A DNA stretch of 64,000 bases from Planktothrix serta PCC 8927 (GTDB taxonomy: Bacteria; Cyanobacteriota; Cyanobacteriia; Cyanobacteriales; Microcoleaceae): positions 275,159-339,158 of the forward strand of contig NZ_LR734869.1 of NCBI RefSeq assembly GCF_900010725.2, read 5' to 3'. Within the stretch, counting starts at the first letter, position 1; each line of letters starts with the position of its first letter. The notes below the pieces were generated by a model, which worked only from the letters and a program-made list of their open reading frames with translations, was not told the origin of the DNA and searched no databases. Made by a program: the position numbers and the translations under genes. Of this stretch, positions 26,915 through 35,470 are shown piece after piece.

Positions 26915-27042
26915 AGTGATTTTACAGAAGCTTTAAGAGTGATTCCTCAGCGTAAAATTTGTGATAGAAATAACTAATAATCTGTGATATCGGTAAAATA
27001 AAGTTGTGATCTCTAATAAAAATTTTTGTGATCAAAATCACA
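26915..27042. promoter_or_regulatory. Array of six phased (T/A)GTGAT repeats ending in a CRP-type palindrome
   Basis: The hexamer occurs at 26915, 26938 (both AGTGAT), 26960, 26983, 27005 and 27027 (all TGTGAT), at intervals of 23, 22, 23, 22 and 22 bp, about two helix turns. The last one is part of TGTGATCAAAATCACA (27027-27042), which fits the TGTGA-N6-TCACA consensus of CRP-family regulators. It lies upstream of the 72-residue gene at 26859 (minus strand) and ~700 bp before the amylase gene. Confidence 0.5.
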
Positions 27043-27125
27043 ATTTAATTCTGGTTCCAGAAACTATTGTTTCTTTGTTTAAATTAAAATCAGATAAAAT
27101 ATTGTAATTATTCAATTCATCCCCC

Positions 27126-27583
27126 GTAGGGTGCGTAAGCGACAGCGCACGCACCAATATTTTATTAAATGCGATCGCCCTTTTAATAATCACAACTCTT
27201 ATTGATATTATGATATTCAGCGATCGCTGTCTTCGGTGCGTGCGCTGTCGCTTACGCACCCTACAGATGGGGAAATTAGAAGTTAAAATAGCGCACGCAC
27301 CAATATTTTATTAAATGCGATCGCCCTTTTAATAATCACAACTCTTATTGATATTATAATATTCAGCGATCGCTGTCTTCGGTGCGTGCGCTGTCGCTTA
27401 CGCACCCTACAGATGGGGAAATTAGAAGTTAAAATAGCACACGCACCAATATTTTATTAAATGTGATCGCCCTTTTAATAATCACAACTCTTATTGATAT
27501 TATGATATTCAGCGATCGCTGTCTTCGGTGCGTGCGCTGTCGCTTACACACCCTACAGATGGGGAAATTAGAAGTTAAAATAG
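27126..27583. repeat. Fold-back element with 30-bp perfect inverted ends, amplified as a 146-bp tandem repeat
   Basis: The arms 27126-27155 and 27235-27264 are perfect 30-bp inverted repeats (GTAGGGTGCGTAAGCGACAG... and its complement) around ~80 bp. From 27145 on, a 146-bp unit is repeated three times (starts at 27145, 27291, 27437), with few substitutions. Each unit has two HIP1-like CGATCG sites and a right arm. The spacer 26860-27750 holds no convincing gene; the remainder is the TGTGAT array and the leader of the amylase gene. Confidence 0.85.
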
Positions 27584-27750
27584 ACGCAGGTGCGAATCAA
27601 ATTTTTTAATAAAAATCAAAGGATTAGTATGATTCTGCCTCAATCAATCAATTCTTCTTTCTTTTGACAGATGTTGAATCTGCTGGAATTGAATAATACT
27701 GAGGAGAAGGTGCAAACCCAACCATTAAATTTTTCTCCTATAGTATCCCC

Positions 27751-29706
27751 ATGTCAAATACAGTCTTTCCGCCCCAAGCCACATCCCCTAAAGAAGAAGT
27801 TTCTAGCCTTGAAGCTCAAGGTGAAATTCAGGAACTTGTTCAAGACCATAAGGCCGAATTTGATCTTGATTTAGAGTTTATTTATACCCGTGATATTGAA
27901 TTTCGTCAAGAAACCATTTATTTTATTGTTGTGGATCGATTTTATGATGGTGATCCCAATAATAGCGAAGGGCCTAATCCTGAACTTTATGATTCTGAAC
28001 AACAAGATTGGGGGAAATATTGGGGGGGTGATTTACAAGGAGTTATTGATAAACTTGATTATTTAAAAAACTTAGGAGTAACGGCACTTTGGTTAACCCC
28101 TTTATTTGAACAAATTGAAGATTTATTCTGTGAATCTGCGGCAGTTCATGGCTATTGGACAAGTGATTTTAAACGCTTGAATCCCCGTTTTATTGGTAAA
28201 GATGAAAACCCCTCGCTAAACGAAACCCAAGACACCCGCAACACAACTTTTGATCTTTTAATAGAAGAAGTTCACAGTCGCAATATGAAGTTGATTTTAG
28301 ATATTGTGTGCAATCATAGTAACCCCGATATTAGTGGAAAAAAAGGGATATTATATGATGATGGGGTAAAAATTGCTGATTTTAATAATGATGAGAAGAA
28401 CTGGTATCACCATTATGGAGAAGTAACAAATTGGGAAGATGAATGGCAAGTGATGAACTGTGAATTATCAGGATTAGCTACTTTTAATGAAAATAATATT
28501 GAATACCGAAATTATATCAAATCTGCCATTAAACAATGGTTAGATCGCGGAGTTGATGCTTTACGGGTGGATACTGTTAAACATATGCCGATTTGGTTTT
28601 GGCAGGAGTTTAACGCGGATATTAAAACCTATAGGCCTGATGTTTTTATCTTTGGTGAGTGGATTTATTCTAGTCCAGAACAGGATGATTCTGTGGAATT
28701 TGCCAATGAGTCTGGAATGTCAATTTTAGACTTTGGATTATGTGTTGCTATTCGACGAGCATTAGGAGCATTTGAAGAAGCAGGATTTCACTTAATTCAA
28801 GATGTTTTAAATTTGGATTATCGCTATTATAGTTCAACAGAATTGATCACGTTTATTGATAACCATGATATGCACCGATTCCAAACTTTAAATCCTGATC
28901 CTGAAATTTTGCGAATGGCGATCACTTTAATTATGACCTCTCGTGGCATTCCTTGTATTTATTATGGCACAGAACAATTCCTTCATAATGATACCAATGG
29001 AGATGATAATCCCTATGGAAATAATGATCCCTATAACCGTCCGATGATGGAAAATTGGGATACAGATTCTCCTCTCTATCGAGAAGTTCGATTATTATCC
29101 GGTTTACGGCGCTTAAATCCGGCTGCATCGTTAGGAAGTCAGTGGCAAAAATATATTACTCCTGATGTCTATTGTTATGTGCGTCGCTATCGAGATAGTA
29201 TTGTATTTGTAGCCATGAATCGAGGGGAAACGGTAACTCTTGAAGAAGTCGAAACCGAGTTAAATGATGGCGAACATACTGATGTAATGTCTAAGTATAA
29301 ATATGAAGTCAAAGACGGGAAAATTTATAACCTAGAATTAGCCTCTAAACAGGTGATTGTTCTTTCTAAAGTGGGTGAACGGGTTAAAGCACAAACGATT
29401 GTTCGGGTTCAATTAAACGGGATTCAAACTCAACCCGGAGAACGAGTTGTGATTATTGGGGATTGTCCTGAATTGGGAAATTGGGATATTGCCCAAGCTT
29501 ACCCCTTAGAATATATTAATACCAACACTTGGTTTGGGGAAATTCCCTTTAATGAAAGTGCCGGAAAACTGATTAATTATAAATATGCTATTTGGCGAGA
29601 AGGAACATCCCCTCTCCGCGAAAATTTAGTCTCTCGTCGTTGGGTAATTGCCAATGAAGGCATTGTTAAATGGCGTGATCTTTGGGCATCAGGACGAGAA
29701 TCATAA
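27751..29706 (+). CDS. GH13 alpha-amylase/CGTase-like enzyme with C-terminal CBM20 starch-binding domain
   Basis: A 651-residue alpha-glucan hydrolase or transglycosylase. The GH13 barrel starts near residue 55 (YFIVVDRFYDGDP). Conserved regions are DIVCNHS (184-190), ALRVDTVKH with the nucleophile Asp274, FGEW with the acid/base Glu303, and FIDNHD with Asp373. Residues ~548-645 form a CBM20 (VRVQLNGIQTQPGERVVIIG, CPELGNWD), which binds raw starch or glycogen. There is no signal peptide, so it likely acts on intracellular glycogen. A hydrolase or a transferase (CGTase-like) cannot be separated by eye. The ATG at 27751 is the only convincing start; an overlapping frame from 27671 is not coding. 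Confidence 0.88.
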   Translation: MSNTVFPPQATSPKEEVSSLEAQGEIQELVQDHKAEFDLDLEFIYTRDIEFRQETIYFIVVDRFYDGDPNNSEGPNPELYDSEQQDWGKYWGGDLQGVIDKLDYLKNLGVTALWLTPLFEQIEDLFCESAAVHGYWTSDFKRLNPRFIGKDENPSLNETQDTRNTTFDLLIEEVHSRNMKLILDIVCNHSNPDISGKKGILYDDGVKIADFNNDEKNWYHHYGEVTNWEDEWQVMNCELSGLATFNENNIEYRNYIKSAIKQWLDRGVDALRVDTVKHMPIWFWQEFNADIKTYRPDVFIFGEWIYSSPEQDDSVEFANESGMSILDFGLCVAIRRALGAFEEAGFHLIQDVLNLDYRYYSSTELITFIDNHDMHRFQTLNPDPEILRMAITLIMTSRGIPCIYYGTEQFLHNDTNGDDNPYGNNDPYNRPMMENWDTDSPLYREVRLLSGLRRLNPAASLGSQWQKYITPDVYCYVRRYRDSIVFVAMNRGETVTLEEVETELNDGEHTDVMSKYKYEVKDGKIYNLELASKQVIVLSKVGERVKAQTIVRVQLNGIQTQPGERVVIIGDCPELGNWDIAQAYPLEYINTNTWFGEIPFNESAGKLINYKYAIWREGTSPLRENLVSRRWVIANEGIVKWRDLWASGRES

Positions 29707-29710
29707 ATGG

Positions 29711-29749
29711 GTTGACTGTTGACCGTTGACCGTTGACCGTTGGCTGTTA
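29711..29749. repeat. Tandem heptamer repeat (GTTGACC)n
   Basis: About five imperfect copies of GTTGACC/GTTGACT fill the gap between the amylase stop and the end of the convergent gene. Confidence 0.7.
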
Positions 29750-29754
29750 AATCA

Positions 29755-30171
29755 CTATTTTTTATCCGTAATTAATAGCCGATAAGGGTTTTGATTTTGT
29801 TGACGATCGCCCACATAAATGTTATAATTACCTTGGGTTCCATAACCAGAATATTGCAAAATACCACTGTTAGCAGAACCCTCTGGTAATACACAATAAC
29901 GTCCGCTAGGGCCATCAATTAATAAGGTGGGTGAGCCAGAGGTTGTTACCATCACTCGCCAATAGGGTAAATCCTCGGTAATTTCAACAACGTGATTCGG
30001 GGTTTGAGCAATAAACCCACAATCTTGACTATTTACAGGCCCTCCAGAGGTTCCTGATAAGGACAGAGAACCACCGGGAGCAATTTGTTGCCGATCAGCC
30101 CAAGCACTGGGAGCTAAGGCTAAAATCAGGCTGAAAACACATCCCGCAAGGGTTAAACGGCGTAATCTCAT
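29755..30171 (-). CDS. Small secreted protein of unknown function
   Basis: A 138-residue protein with a clear signal peptide (RRLTLAGCVFSLILALAPSA, cleaved after WA). The mature ~113 residues are rich in Gly, Ser and Pro and predicted beta (APGGSLSLSGTSGGPVNSQD, NYNIYVGDRQQNQNPYRLLI). Two cysteines in the mature part could form a disulfide. The pattern resembles PPC-like or secreted beta-sandwich domains, but no family is assigned. Probably periplasmic. Confidence 0.7.
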   Translation of the reverse strand: MRLRRLTLAGCVFSLILALAPSAWADRQQIAPGGSLSLSGTSGGPVNSQDCGFIAQTPNHVVEITEDLPYWRVMVTTSGSPTLLIDGPSGRYCVLPEGSANSGILQYSGYGTQGNYNIYVGDRQQNQNPYRLLITDKK

Positions 30172-30448
30172 TTTTAAGTTTCTCCTAGAGTCAGTAAATC
30201 CTATTCAAACCATACTGACAGTAAAATAGACTTACAGGTTCATTTTTCAGTTTGAAGCGATACTATGCGAGTCCCAATTCTTCTGATAAATAAACCTCTT
30301 GTTCTGTTAAAGCAAAAGCAAGTCTGTCTATTAATTAATATTTCCATCCCTTTCCTTAATTGATTCAAGACGGGATTGACCCTTAGATGTGATCAAGTCT
30401 CCTAACTTGAGGGATAATAAAGATTATGCCGTTAAAGTAGGGATTGTT

Positions 30449-30724
30449 GTGACCCATCACTATCAAGCTCGAATTTATATTACCCTCCGTCCTTCTGTTC
30501 TTGATCCTCAAGGCGTGGCGGTCAAATCTGGGATTCAACATTTGGGATATGACAATGTTGAACAGGTGCGGATCGGTAAATATATTGAAATGACGCTTTC
30601 TGCAACGGATGAAACGGAAGCGAGAACCCAACTTGACCGAATTTGCGATCAATTGTTGGCAAATCCTGTGATTGAAATTTATCGATTTGATCTGATGGAA
30701 GTTTCTGCCGTTGCTAATCGATAA
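30449..30724 (+). CDS. purS: Phosphoribosylformylglycinamidine synthase subunit PurS
   Basis: A 91-residue subunit of the PurSQL complex, which converts FGAR to FGAM in purine synthesis. The family core is visible: YQARIYITLRPSVLDPQG, IQHLGYDNVEQVRIGKYIEM and a C-terminal strand-helix IEIYRFDLMEV. PurS bridges PurQ and PurL and helps ammonia transfer. The start is a GTG; the one at 30449 (V/M-THHYQARIY) gives the normal family length, whereas an earlier in-frame GTG at 30389 would add 20 atypical residues. purQ follows after 83 bp that contain a strong hairpin. Confidence 0.9.
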   Translation: MTHHYQARIYITLRPSVLDPQGVAVKSGIQHLGYDNVEQVRIGKYIEMTLSATDETEARTQLDRICDQLLANPVIEIYRFDLMEVSAVANR

Positions 30725-30736
30725 TTCAATCAGGAG

Positions 30737-30772
30737 GTTGATCAAAGAAGATTAGTTCTCTCTTTGATCAAC
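30737..30772 (+). terminator. Strong hairpin between purS and purQ
   Basis: GTTGATCAAAGA (30737-30748) pairs perfectly with TCTTTGATCAAC (30761-30772) around a 12-nt loop, followed by TTGTTTCT. It could be an attenuating terminator, an mRNA-stabilising structure or a simple relic. Confidence 0.5.
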
Positions 30773-30807
30773 TTGTTTCTATTCGTAACTCACTACATGA
30801 ATTAACT

Positions 30808-31485
30808 ATGAAATTTGGGGTTATTGTTTTTCCGGGTTCTAATTGTGATCGAGATGTGGCTTGGGTAACTCAAGGATTATTAGGACAACCCACCCGCATG
30901 ATTTGGCATGAAGATACGGATTTATCTGATATTGATGTGGTAGTAATTCCGGGGGGTTTTAGTTACGGGGATTATTTGCGTTGTGGTGCGATCGCGCGTT
31001 TTTCTCCCGTCATGCGTTCAACAATTGAACACGCGAATCAAGGAAAATTAGTGTTGGGAATTTGTAACGGCTTTCAAGTGTTAACAGAAGCGGGATTATT
31101 ACCCGGTGCGTTAGTCAGAAATCGGGATTTACATTTTATTTGTGAATCGGTTCCTTTGACGGTAATTAATAATAATATTCCCTGGACTGCTGAATATCAA
31201 ACCGGGGAAGTCATTACTTTACCTATTGCTCACGGAGAAGGCTGTTATTATGCGGATGAAAACACCTTAGTAGAGTTAGAAGAAAATCACCAAGTCTTAT
31301 TCCGGTATGGCAGTAATAAAACTCCAAAACTCGAAGAAAATCCTAACGGTTCTTTGCATAATATTGCTGGAATTTGTAACCGTCAAGGCAACGTTTTAGG
31401 GATGATGCCTCACCCAGAACGTGCCTCTGATCCAATGTTAGGAAATACCGACGGAATTAAGTTGTTTAAAACCTTATTGCGTTAG
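30808..31485 (+). CDS. purQ: Phosphoribosylformylglycinamidine synthase subunit PurQ (glutaminase)
   Basis: A 225-residue class I glutamine amidotransferase that supplies ammonia to PurL. The N-terminus [18 protein letters not shown] is diagnostic of PurQ. The nucleophile Cys lies in [11 protein letters not shown], and the catalytic His-Glu pair in [11 protein letters not shown]. Length is normal. It is paired with purS upstream; purL is elsewhere. Confidence 0.95.
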   Translation: MKFGVIVFPGSNCDRDVAWVTQGLLGQPTRMIWHEDTDLSDIDVVVIPGGFSYGDYLRCGAIARFSPVMRSTIEHANQGKLVLGICNGFQVLTEAGLLPGALVRNRDLHFICESVPLTVINNNIPWTAEYQTGEVITLPIAHGEGCYYADENTLVELEENHQVLFRYGSNKTPKLEENPNGSLHNIAGICNRQGNVLGMMPHPERASDPMLGNTDGIKLFKTLLR

Positions 31486-31507
31486 GAAATGGTTTGACCT
31501 CTCCCTA

Positions 31508-31528
31508 CCCTCTCCTAAAAGGAGAGGG
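31508..31528 (+). terminator. Hairpin after purQ
   Basis: CCCTCTCC (31508-31515) pairs with GGAGAGGG (31521-31528) around TAAAA, shortly after the purQ stop codon. No long T-run follows, so efficiency is uncertain. The same CCCTCTCC...GGAGAGGG unit is a common interspersed motif. Confidence 0.45.
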
Positions 31529-31579
31529 AAAAGGAGGACAATAATTCTTAATTCCCTATTGTCTATTTTCTTTTCCCCC

Positions 31580-31626
31580 CTGTTCCCTGTTCCCTGTTCC
31601 CTGTTCCCTATTCCCTATTCCCTATT
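31580..31626. repeat. Tandem heptamer repeat (TTCCCTG/TTCCCTA)n overlapping the GST stop codon
   Basis: Six or more copies of TTCCCTG then TTCCCTA. The TAG stop of the glutathione transferase gene (31615-31617) and its last codons lie within the array. The complementary unit GGGAACA is repeated at 57000-57030. Confidence 0.75.
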
Positions 31627-32319
31627 TTGAAGCGTTTTTTCACTTTGACCAAAGAGGATTTTTTTCGCTTCATCAGTCATCTTTGCACCAGAAGAATAGG
31701 ATTTTCCTTTCTCGTAAGCACGCATGACCGCCGGACGAGAATGAATTCGCTCAAACCAAGCTTTTAAATGGGGGAAATCCTCTAAATTTTGCTGTTGTTG
31801 TTCAAAGGGAACAATCCAAGGATAACAAGCCATATCTGCAATAGAGTATTCTCCCGCAATGTATTCTTGTCCTTCTAATTGACGATTCAAAACCCCATAT
31901 AAACGATTAGTTTCTTTCACATAACGGTCAATCGCATAGGGAAGTTTTTCCGGTGCATATTGTAGAAAATGATGGTTTTGTCCCGCCATTGGCCCTAGTC
32001 CTCCCACTTGCCAAAATAGCCATTCTAAAACGGTTTTGCGATCGCGCCAATTTTGAGGAAGAAACTGTCCGGTTTTTTCAGCTAAATAGATTAAAATTGC
32101 GCCTGATTCAAAGATAGATAAAGGTTCTCCGCCATCAACGGGATGAAAATCAATAATGGCAGGCATTCGATTATTGGGAGCAATTTTGAGAAATTCCGGT
32201 TTGAACTGATCACCTGCGCCAATATTCACCGGAATGATTTGATATTCTAATCCAGTTTCTTCTAAAAATATGGGGATTTTGTGACCGTTAGGGGTAGGCC
32301 AGTAGTAAAGTTCAATCAT
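31615..32319 (-). CDS. Glutathione S-transferase family protein (YfcG/Nu-class-like)
   Basis: A 234-residue cytoplasmic protein. The N-terminal thioredoxin-like domain begins IELYYWPTPNGHKIPIFLEE and includes NRMPAIIDFHP and the glutathione-gamma-Glu site region SIFESGAILIYLAEKTG. The C-terminal helical domain has SIADMACYPWIVP, the N-capping box typical of GSTs. The NGHK motif resembles the YfcG-type disulfide oxidoreductase group. The last few residues are encoded by a heptamer tandem repeat, so the tail is probably variable between strains. Confidence 0.88.
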   Translation of the reverse strand: MIELYYWPTPNGHKIPIFLEETGLEYQIIPVNIGAGDQFKPEFLKIAPNNRMPAIIDFHPVDGGEPLSIFESGAILIYLAEKTGQFLPQNWRDRKTVLEWLFWQVGGLGPMAGQNHHFLQYAPEKLPYAIDRYVKETNRLYGVLNRQLEGQEYIAGEYSIADMACYPWIVPFEQQQQNLEDFPHLKAWFERIHSRPAVMRAYEKGKSYSSGAKMTDEAKKILFGQSEKTLQNRE

Positions 32320-32402
32320 AATGATTCACGCTGAGAATGATTGCAGATGACTTGAGCTTGACTCTGGAATTTGAGGGAGGCGTGAACGCCTCACTACAAA
32401 GT

Positions 32403-32708
32403 TTACAATTCTTCTTGGAAGTCTTTTAAAATTCTTACCAGTTCTTGAATTCCCGAATTAGGAATTAAATTCACAAGGGAGGTAGTTTGTTTTCCTCCTC
32501 CTAAATTAACATAAACTTTTTGCAACACTTGTTGAACTTCATTTTCCGTAAAGTCTCCCTGATTTAAAAGCGGATAAAGTTGTTCAGCTAATTGAGTATG
32601 CAAATGAGCTTCGGCTAAATACAGATGCCATTTAGCGACATCAATATAGACATTTTCTCCAATTTCAGACGCTAACTTTTCAATGTTTCTTGTATCTAAA
32701 ACAGACAT
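32403..32708 (-). CDS. DUF3181 family protein
   Basis: A 101-residue, mainly helical cyanobacterial protein of DUF3181: KLASEIGENVYIDVAKWHLY, then AEQLYPLLNQGDF and VNLGGGKQTTSLVNLIP. No membrane segment or catalytic motif is seen. Function unknown; the family is largely restricted to cyanobacteria. It precedes the 2TM gene on the same strand in reverse order, with a short spacer. Confidence 0.8.
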   Translation of the reverse strand: MSVLDTRNIEKLASEIGENVYIDVAKWHLYLAEAHLHTQLAEQLYPLLNQGDFTENEVQQVLQKVYVNLGGGKQTTSLVNLIPNSGIQELVRILKDFQEEL

Positions 32709-32759
32709 AATTAAGCTCCTAAATAATCAAGGGTTAACGGTTAGCCGTTAACCGGAATG

Positions 32760-33014
32760 TTATCGATTTGAAGTTACAGGAGAATAGTCGGCGATCGCAA
32801 AAATATAAATCCCATGAAGGGCGATCGCTAACAACCAAACAACCGTAAATCCAGTTAACCAAGACCAATCAGCCGATTGCAAATTATGGAAAAACCATAA
32901 ACCCGAATTAATCGCCGCAAAAATAGCAACATGGATGGCAAAATTCATCCGATCATCTAAACGACGATAATCAGGATCTTTGCGGTCGGGCTTACGCGGC
33001 CAACGAGGAGGCAT
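32760..33014 (-). CDS. 2TM-domain small membrane protein
   Basis: An 84-residue protein. After a basic head (PPRWPRKPDRKDPDYRRLDD) come two hydrophobic segments (FAIHVAIFAAINSGLWFF and LTGFTVVWLLAIALHGIYIF), which is the 2TM domain layout. It is an inner-membrane protein of unknown role. It lies 34 bp downstream of moaC on the same strand and may be co-transcribed. Confidence 0.8.
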   Translation of the reverse strand: MPPRWPRKPDRKDPDYRRLDDRMNFAIHVAIFAAINSGLWFFHNLQSADWSWLTGFTVVWLLAIALHGIYIFAIADYSPVTSNR

Positions 33015-33048
33015 AGACAGTCAATTCCCAAGCTTTTTCTATTCTATT

Positions 33049-33579
33049 TTAGGCGGAACTGGGGTTGAATTCTTCTATCTGGTGGTGGTAATCTCCCGAT
33101 TTTCCCCCCGTTTTACTCAGCAGCCGAATTGACTCAATCACAATCGACTTTTCTAAGGCTTTCGCCATGTCATACAAAGTCAACGCCGCCACAGAAACAG
33201 CCGTTAACGCTTCCATTTCAACCCCAGTTTCGGCTTTGGTGATCACTTCCGCCTGAATTTGATAGCCTGGTAATTCGGGGTCGGGCCAAATTTGAACATC
33301 AATTTTACTTAAGGGTAAGGGATGACACAGGGGAATTAACTGGGCTGTTTGTTTGGCCGCCATGATTCCGGCGAGTTTCGCTGTCCCTAAAACATCCCCT
33401 TTGGGGGCGTTTCCGGCTTCGATGGCGGCAAAGGTGGTGCTTAACATTCGCACTTGTCCCCCAGCGATCGCCTGACGACGAGTGGCCACCTTCTCCGACA
33501 CATCCACCATCCGGGCTTCCCCCGTTTCATCCAGGTGGGTGAGGCGATCAGAAGAATTTTCAGAAAAATTGCTTGCCAT
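33049..33579 (-). CDS. moaC: Cyclic pyranopterin monophosphate synthase MoaC
   Basis: A 176-residue enzyme that closes the pyranopterin ring in molybdenum cofactor synthesis, after MoaA. Motifs are [37 protein letters not shown] and [20 protein letters not shown], covering the substrate-binding Lys/His sites of the family. The N-terminus is extended slightly by a Ser-rich segment. The tRNA-Arg gene begins ~95 bp away in the opposite direction. Confidence 0.95.
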   Translation of the reverse strand: MASNFSENSSDRLTHLDETGEARMVDVSEKVATRRQAIAGGQVRMLSTTFAAIEAGNAPKGDVLGTAKLAGIMAAKQTAQLIPLCHPLPLSKIDVQIWPDPELPGYQIQAEVITKAETGVEMEALTAVSVAALTLYDMAKALEKSIVIESIRLLSKTGGKSGDYHHQIEEFNPSSA

Positions 33580-33673
33580 TTGGGAAAAATGTGTTAATAT
33601 AAGAAAGCGGTGAAGAAAACACCCTCGTTCAACAGTGTATATTGTTCCTGGGGTTGTTGTTCTGAACTGGCAA

Positions 33674-33747
33674 GGGCTTGTAGCTCAGTGGACTAGAGCA
33701 CGTGGCTACGGACCACGGTGTCGGGGGTTCGAATCCCTCCTAGCCCG
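33674..33747 (+). tRNA. tRNA-Arg (anticodon ACG)
   Basis: A full cloverleaf: acceptor GGGCTTG with CTAGCCC (one T-T mismatch), a D-arm with AGCTCAGTGG, an anticodon stem GTGG/CCAC around the loop CTACGGA (anticodon ACG), and a T-arm with TTCGAAT. The discriminator base is G and CCA is not encoded. A34 is expected to be edited to inosine to read CGN codons. It closely resembles the trnR-ACG of plastids. Confidence 0.95.
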
Positions 33748-33762
33748 TTTATTCAATCTTTT

Positions 33763-33795
33763 AATATAGGGACGAGATCATCTCGCCCCTATATT
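33763..33795 (+). terminator. Hairpin after tRNA-Arg
   Basis: AATATAGGGACGAGA (33763-33777) pairs with TCTCGCCCCTATATT (33781-33795) apart from one mismatch, with a 3-nt loop, shortly after the tRNA. The 5' end is followed by mixed bases, not a pure T-run. Confidence 0.5.
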
Positions 33796-33985
33796 TCTGT
33801 TTGTAGGCTTTAGCTGACTCCTAATATTAGAAGATGACATAAACCCGGTTTTGGAGTGTCCCAAAGAGTGATCGCATTTGTAATTTTTCCGCCCCTACAA
33901 GTTTAATTGAATGGAGGGGCGAGTTTGTTATAATTTTTGTTGATAATAATTAATCTGATCTGCTTCTAAATAAGTGCTTAATAGC

Positions 33986-35470
33986 TTATCTCTTCTTACC
34001 ATGATTCCCTAATCCTAGCAACCAGATAACTAACCCCGTTAACCCCGCCACTGTCAAGCCTATGATCAGGCTCAAAACCAGTGAAATAGAGGGCATTAAC
34101 CCATATTCTGGAATTGTCAAACTCCTCAAAACTTGCCCTAAATTTTGCTCTACAAGGGTTTTTGCTTCCTCTGATTTGATAATAGTAACAGGTGCAACAA
34201 CATTGGGGAATTGTCCAGAAATTGAAGCCGTTACAGAAGCCGCAGCTAAACCCGCACCGACAATACCCAGTGTATTTTGAAATGTGCGATCGCTCTTTGC
34301 TTCTCTGACTTCCAAGTTAACTCGAATTAAGTTGACTGCAACTTCTAGCATTTTTACCCCTGCACTCAGATTTTCGTAGTCTTTACTAACTTGTTTTAAG
34401 TATTTATTTCGAGCGTAGGAATGAAACTGCTTTAAGCATTGTACTTCATATTCTTGGTTTTTTTCAAACACCTTTGCAACTAATTTTTTAAGCTGTTGGC
34501 GGTAGTTATCCAGATTAACTTCAATTGTACTTCTCTGAAATTCTAAATAACTGAGATTGATGGCATAATCAGAAAATAGATTGTCAGCCTCATTGACTTT
34601 TTGACTAAGTTGGCTCAAATTATACCCTTCATATTCTTGAGTTTTAAACTCTTTGACGTAACTTTGAACCTTTTTAAATGCAGTGTCTAACTCTCGTTTA
34701 AGCAGCCGACTTCGTACATAAGCCCAAAGAATTTTATGGCGATGGCAAAACAATTGCATCCAGTGATCAATTAATTCTGCTGCATTTTCTACTGCTGTTA
34801 AATTTGGATATAATATAATAATTACATGAGGATTCTCTTGCTGTAAATTGTAGGGTGCTTTTTGAGGAGTATTGTTTAAATTATCGGGGTTCCATTCAAA
34901 GAATCTTCCCCCTAATAACTTTCCCTCACCTTGGGGTTTTTCTTGACAATCTAGTTCTTTTCCTACTAGCAAATTGTAACATTTTTGAGCAAGATTTTTA
35001 ACATCATCTGATCCCATTTTAATATCTAAATCTGAAGGGAGTGTACCACTAATTAACCAAGTTTGCCCTAAGCTACCCCCTTGATTTTTGAGAACCTGAT
35101 CAACTATAATTTTTTGAAGTGTTGTTATTTCTTGAATAGAAGTATTAGAAGTGCGATCGCTCACCGAACAGTCAACCATCAGCGCATAAGTATCACTCAG
35201 TTGTACTGGATAGTAATAGCCTTTATATTCAGACGGAAGGTTGAGTGGTTCTGTAAATTTGTATTCCTCTGTTAATAACTCTACAAATTCTGTTTCCCAC
35301 TCCATTTTTTCAGGCGGGGAAGACGCTTTAATCTTTTTTTGTAAGGAGGGAGGCAATTTATCTAAAAATACTTGATCGTTCTTTTTCAAAGTATCCGAAT
35401 CCTGCCCTAGTCCCTGACGCAAATCGTAGAGATAGAGGTCAATTGTGGGGTAAATCAGATCATCTGTCAT
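33986..35470 (-). CDS. Conflict-island membrane protein with C-terminal hydrophobic hairpin
   Basis: A 494-residue protein of no recognised family. Residues ~1-60 carry a conserved-looking head (IYPTIDLYLYDLRQGLGQDS). Residues ~90-250 look like a globular alpha/beta domain with HVIIILYPNLTAVENAAEL and HWMQLFCHRHKILWAYVRSR. Residues ~260-390 are heptad-like coiled coil (YRQQLKKLVAKVFEKNQEYE). Two hydrophobic segments follow at ~400-420 (LGIVGAGLAAASVTASISG) and ~460-487 (SLVLSLIIGLTVAGLTGLVI). Its ATG overlaps the stop of the 173-residue gene by 4 bp, so they are translated together. With the caspase-like gene upstream, a membrane-damaging effector or sensor role is inferred. Confidence 0.75.
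   Translation of the reverse strand: MTDDLIYPTIDLYLYDLRQGLGQDSDTLKKNDQVFLDKLPPSLQKKIKASSPPEKMEWETEFVELLTEEYKFTEPLNLPSEYKGYYYPVQLSDTYALMVDCSVSDRTSNTSIQEITTLQKIIVDQVLKNQGGSLGQTWLISGTLPSDLDIKMGSDDVKNLAQKCYNLLVGKELDCQEKPQGEGKLLGGRFFEWNPDNLNNTPQKAPYNLQQENPHVIIILYPNLTAVENAAELIDHWMQLFCHRHKILWAYVRSRLLKRELDTAFKKVQSYVKEFKTQEYEGYNLSQLSQKVNEADNLFSDYAINLSYLEFQRSTIEVNLDNYRQQLKKLVAKVFEKNQEYEVQCLKQFHSYARNKYLKQVSKDYENLSAGVKMLEVAVNLIRVNLEVREAKSDRTFQNTLGIVGAGLAAASVTASISGQFPNVVAPVTIIKSEEAKTLVEQNLGQVLRSLTIPEYGLMPSISLVLSLIIGLTVAGLTGLVIWLLGLGNHGKKR

Noticed and set aside
26960..27042. Replication iterons/plasmid origin at the TGTGAT array
   Set aside because: No rep gene, no DnaA boxes recognised and the surrounding genes are chromosomal; a regulatory array is simpler.
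27038..27259. 73-codon minus-strand frame crossing the first inverted arm
   Set aside because: It lies across repeat arms and the CRP-type site, and its sequence is not protein-like.
27126..27583. CRISPR array
   Set aside because: Repeat unit is 146 bp with no variable spacers, and no cas genes are present; it is a tandem duplication.
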